64,000 nt of DNA, taken from the NCBI RefSeq assembly GCF_014697105.1, contig NZ_JACJRF010000007.1, forward strand, positions 124,001 to 188,000. The letters run 5' to 3'. The DNA is from Anabaena subtropica FACHB-260 (GTDB taxonomy: Bacteria; Cyanobacteriota; Cyanobacteriia; Cyanobacteriales; Nostocaceae). Below the pieces are notes generated by a model. The model was not told the origin of the DNA and did not search any database. It saw nothing but the letters and a program-made list of their open reading frames with translations. Of the stretch, positions 61,438-64,000 are shown one piece after another; the first letter of the stretch is position 1, and every line of letters starts with the position of its first letter. Made by a program: the position numbers and the translations under genes.

Positions 61438-63042
61438 TCAAAATTCATAACTTGATTCAGCAACGCCAATCAAAGCTTGAGTTAAAATCCGATGCAAATG
61501 TGTTCTAAGTTCATCTTCATTACCTGGATAAGCTGGTAAAGCCTCAATTTTTGCTTCAGGGTAAGGCATATAAAAACCAGGGTAAAGAATAGCAGCATAA
61601 TTTACAACTTGCCGACCGTCTCTATCTCGAATTGCATGGCTGTAAGCGTGCATTTTGTCGATATCCTGTCTTGTTGGCTTGCTTTCTCTACTTATATTGT
61701 CTGGATTTTCGCTTTCAAATTTATATTTGGGATCAAATATATAAACAAAATGTGAACCATCTGAAAGCTGTATTTCTAAAGCTATATCAGGACGTTTTGT
61801 GTAGCTAGAACTGTAGAGTTCGCCACTTGTACTATATGTTCGTTCAGGAATTAGTTTAACTATAGTTTTATGTTGTGGATGAGTTAACACAAGGACTGGT
61901 TGACCATTGGGAAAAACTCTAACAAAAATTCCCGTTTTATCTTTACCTACTAAACGTTGTTCTTCTATGTTGTATCCTGTTTGTTCGGCAACTTCCAACA
62001 GTATGACAATTACCCATAAAGTTCCCCAAATCTGATAAAGTTTGTCCAGGTTTTCCAAAGGTGTATTTAAGTCGGGATTATCTAAATATACTGCTGGGCT
62101 TCTAATAAATTCCAGGTATCCTTCCAAAGCAGCATGATAAGCAGGAACTTTTAGTAGAACCATTGTTATTTGAGTAGGTAAATATTTAAGTTGGCTAACT
62201 TCATTGAGAAACAAAGCTTTATGTCTAGCTTTTTTAAGTTCAGACGTTAAAGTGGTTGCTTCATCTAAAAGCAAATGATTATCATTGGCTTCGCAAGCAT
62301 TTTTTACTCTTCTTAGTCTTAAACTTACTAATTCAAAAAATAACTTCACTAATTGGTTTTCGTAAACATCTACACTGTGTTCAACTCTTGTATCAAGTAG
62401 ACGAATAGGTTGCCCATTTTTATCTAAGTTATGACCTTTAGAAAAAGCGTGAATAAGATTACTGCTTGATGGTTTACGAACTTGCTCTTTTCTTACCCAG
62501 ACTTGATTAGTTTTTAGAACTTTATGATGATCTTTCGCAAGGCTAGATAAAATTTTAGTTAACCCTGGTCTATTTATTGTACCTTTAATAGCTCGGCGTA
62601 AAATCACCATTTCTTGAGCTAAAGTATGTTCATGCAGTTGTGGTAGTTTTAACCCAGCTAAAGCACCTGCTTTTTGTAAGCCTATTGCAACTGAAGTTGG
62701 AAGACGAGTATCAAGGTCTTCTAACATTTGAGCAAAAGCTTCACTGCTAATTTTCTGAGGCAGAACTGTGATAATTTTTTCTTTAATATCATTCTGATAC
62801 TCAAGCTGGATTTTATAATAGCCAGGGTTTGAACGTTTCCAATCAGCTAATACTCGGTCTTGTCCAGCTAATTCCATTAGATACAATGGGAGTTTTTGTC
62901 CTTGTAAGTAAACCTGCACCTCTCGCCGATTTTCTAAAGGTATGAGAACTTCTAAATAAGCTGGTTGCCATTCTAAAGGAGCTTTTATCTTTTTACCGTC
63001 ATGGTTGAGAAAAACAAGTTTAGAAGTATGATGTAAATCCAT
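61438..63042 (-). CDS. McrC-like DUF2357 protein with PD-(D/E)xK nuclease motif
   Basis: About 534 residues from the ATG at 63042 (MDLHHTSKLVF), overlapping the McrB-like stop by 23 bases; a TTG at 63081 would add 13 residues. The C-terminal region has RPDIALEIQLSDG and, after a short strand, YIFDPKYKFE. This is the D-x(n)-D/E-x-K layout of restriction-type nucleases found in DUF2357/DUF524 partners of McrB-like GTPases. The N-terminal beta domain and helical middle are typical. Known: such pairs cut foreign or modified DNA. Inferred: defence endonuclease subunit. Confidence 0.78.
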   Translation of the reverse strand: MDLHHTSKLVFLNHDGKKIKAPLEWQPAYLEVLIPLENRREVQVYLQGQKLPLYLMELAGQDRVLADWKRSNPGYYKIQLEYQNDIKEKIITVLPQKISSEAFAQMLEDLDTRLPTSVAIGLQKAGALAGLKLPQLHEHTLAQEMVILRRAIKGTINRPGLTKILSSLAKDHHKVLKTNQVWVRKEQVRKPSSSNLIHAFSKGHNLDKNGQPIRLLDTRVEHSVDVYENQLVKLFFELVSLRLRRVKNACEANDNHLLLDEATTLTSELKKARHKALFLNEVSQLKYLPTQITMVLLKVPAYHAALEGYLEFIRSPAVYLDNPDLNTPLENLDKLYQIWGTLWVIVILLEVAEQTGYNIEEQRLVGKDKTGIFVRVFPNGQPVLVLTHPQHKTIVKLIPERTYSTSGELYSSSYTKRPDIALEIQLSDGSHFVYIFDPKYKFESENPDNISRESKPTRQDIDKMHAYSHAIRDRDGRQVVNYAAILYPGFYMPYPEAKIEALPAYPGNEDELRTHLHRILTQALIGVAESSYEF

Positions 63043-64000
63043 ATTGTTCAAATGTGGCAAGCATTTTATTAGCTTTAGCAAGGCTGAGATTAAACTTATT
63101 TTCTTCAGCAGTTTTCACAAATGCTTTAAGTGCTTTTTCTACTCTGTCATCTGCACCTTTTATTTTTGGTAGTATCTTCTGTAACAACTGTTCGTCTAAA
63201 GCTTCTTCCTTAGATACGCCTAATACTGCTGCCTCTTTTACATAGGTCTTAATTTCGTCAATAGTCCGATAAGCAAAAGGCGCAACTTCGTGTATATTAT
63301 CCCAAATTTGCATCAAAATATCTCGATAATCCACGTCACTCAAATACTTTTCTAAATCATCTCGATAAATCTCAAGTTCAATCATTTGCGCTCGGTCATA
63401 GATTTTATCAGCAAAGCTATGAGTAGTTTCATCTACATTAACTGTGCCAATCAAATAAAAGTTAGGAGGTAATAATAATTTTTTATTAACTGCAAGTTCA
63501 ATCTCAGCTACTCCCTCTCGCATACGTACTTCCATAGCTGAGAGAAACTTTGCAAAGTAATACTCTACTCGCGCTAGGTTCATTTCATCTAAAACGAGAT
63601 GGTAAGGTCTGGGTGTGTGTTTATTAGCTTTGGCTTTTTCATATTCTTTATTTGCCTCCTCTAAAAATTCAGTAAATTCTGTATAGTGATATGTTTTATC
63701 TATAGTACTGAAATATCCTAATAAGTCTTCGTTAGTATTCCAATTGGGAGCTACAGCGACTAAACTATGTTTAGCATTAATAGCATCAGCATAGGCTTTA
63801 GTTAACCAAGTTTTTCCTGTTCCACTGATTCCAGACAGAATGACAAATTTTCTTGTTTTGAGAGCCAAATGATAACGGCGGAGGATATTTTCAGATATCT
63901 GTAGTTTTTTAGACAAAATATCTTGGTAAATTACCGTAAATTCCGGTTCTGAATAGCCTGGATGAACAGTATTGAGACGACCCTGCGCTTCTTCATAATT
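63020..64000 (-). CDS. McrB-like AAA+ GTPase, partial (5' end beyond right edge)
   Basis: The frame continues upstream of the TTG at 63916 without a stop to base 64000, so the N-terminus (probably a DNA-recognition domain) lies outside the window. Seen: Walker A GISGTGKTWL, Walker B LVLDEMNLARVEYYF, the McrB-type sensor TVNVDETTHSF, and an arginine-rich ending region. Known: McrB hexamers use GTP to drive DNA translocation and activate the McrC nuclease. The McrC-like gene overlaps its 3' end, confirming an operon. Confidence 0.85.
   Translation of the reverse strand, partial: NYEEAQGRLNTVHPGYSEPEFTVIYQDILSKKLQISENILRRYHLALKTRKFVILSGISGTGKTWLTKAYADAINAKHSLVAVAPNWNTNEDLLGYFSTIDKTYHYTEFTEFLEEANKEYEKAKANKHTPRPYHLVLDEMNLARVEYYFAKFLSAMEVRMREGVAEIELAVNKKLLLPPNFYLIGTVNVDETTHSFADKIYDRAQMIELEIYRDDLEKYLSDVDYRDILMQIWDNIHEVAPFAYRTIDEIKTYVKEAAVLGVSKEEALDEQLLQKILPKIKGADDRVEKALKAFVKTAEENKFNLSLAKANKMLATFEQYGFTSYF

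Overview
The window comes from a filamentous, probably heterocyst-forming cyanobacterium of the Nostoc/Anabaena/Calothrix type. The evidence is the many HIP1 palindromes (GCGATCGC), the AT-rich base composition, dispersed palindromic MITE-like elements and short tandem repeats of Nostocales style, a glycine-rich RRM protein, and a chelatase H subunit of the chlorophyll/cobalamin family. No tRNA, rRNA, CRISPR array, integrase or transposase gene was recognised.

Positions 1-9071 hold ordinary chromosomal genes: a left-truncated M48-type metalloprotease, an RRM protein, an agmatinase-family ureohydrolase, a FAD monooxygenase, a small exported protein, an RluA-type pseudouridine synthase and a membrane-anchored GHL10 hydrolase.

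Positions 9501-51396 form one very large extracellular/thylakoid-type contractile injection system (eCIS) island. The leftward structural operon (39663 to 23755) encodes, in order, a small helical protein, an inner tube protein, a 1666-residue repeat protein, a Cis7-like hub protein, a VgrG spike, a PAAR tip, a gp25 wedge, a gp6/J baseplate protein, a tail-protein-I baseplate protein with an added Ig-like domain, a DUF4159 protein and the AAA+ ATPase. The rightward operon (45235 to 51396) encodes a Pvc16-like cap protein, the sheath, two tube proteins, two paralogous tail-assembly proteins, a tiny DUF6760 protein with no ATG start, and an FHA protein fused to a degenerate methylglyoxal-synthase fold. 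Between the operons lies a leftward regulatory operon: histidine kinase, LuxR-type response regulator, pseudokinase/PstS-like membrane fusion and FHA protein. Both structural operons carry the same upstream signature, two TCGAC-N4-GTCTA sites exactly 34 bp apart, so they are probably switched on together.

Downstream of the ATPase gene (23661 to 18282) are three toxin-like proteins, one hypothetical protein and a DUF4157 (eCIS core domain) protein. All five share one N-terminal module (FESRxFVVQ ... QPDLKTSL ... YGHH) and otherwise differ, as expected of cargo that carries a common loading tag. Their C-terminal parts resemble a DHMTP-type nuclease, a deaminase and an ADP-ribosyltransferase. 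Further left are a second Pvc16-like protein, an active Ser/Thr kinase and two large single-pass membrane proteins with Ig-like domains, which are candidate membrane anchors. The kinase tail, the FHA-fusion protein and the 1666-residue protein all carry a T-[IV]-[IVM]-Q-P peptide (about 35 copies in the giant protein). This suggests a phosphothreonine/FHA control layer, analogous in logic to the threonine phosphorylation pathway of type VI secretion.

Positions 51728-64000 return to housekeeping genes: a NYN/LabA-like protein, a 1.1-kb gap with a candidate ncRNA, a two-gene ABC exporter, a ChlH-family chelatase subunit interrupted in frame by a G-rich repeat, and a McrBC-like restriction pair whose McrB gene runs off the right edge.
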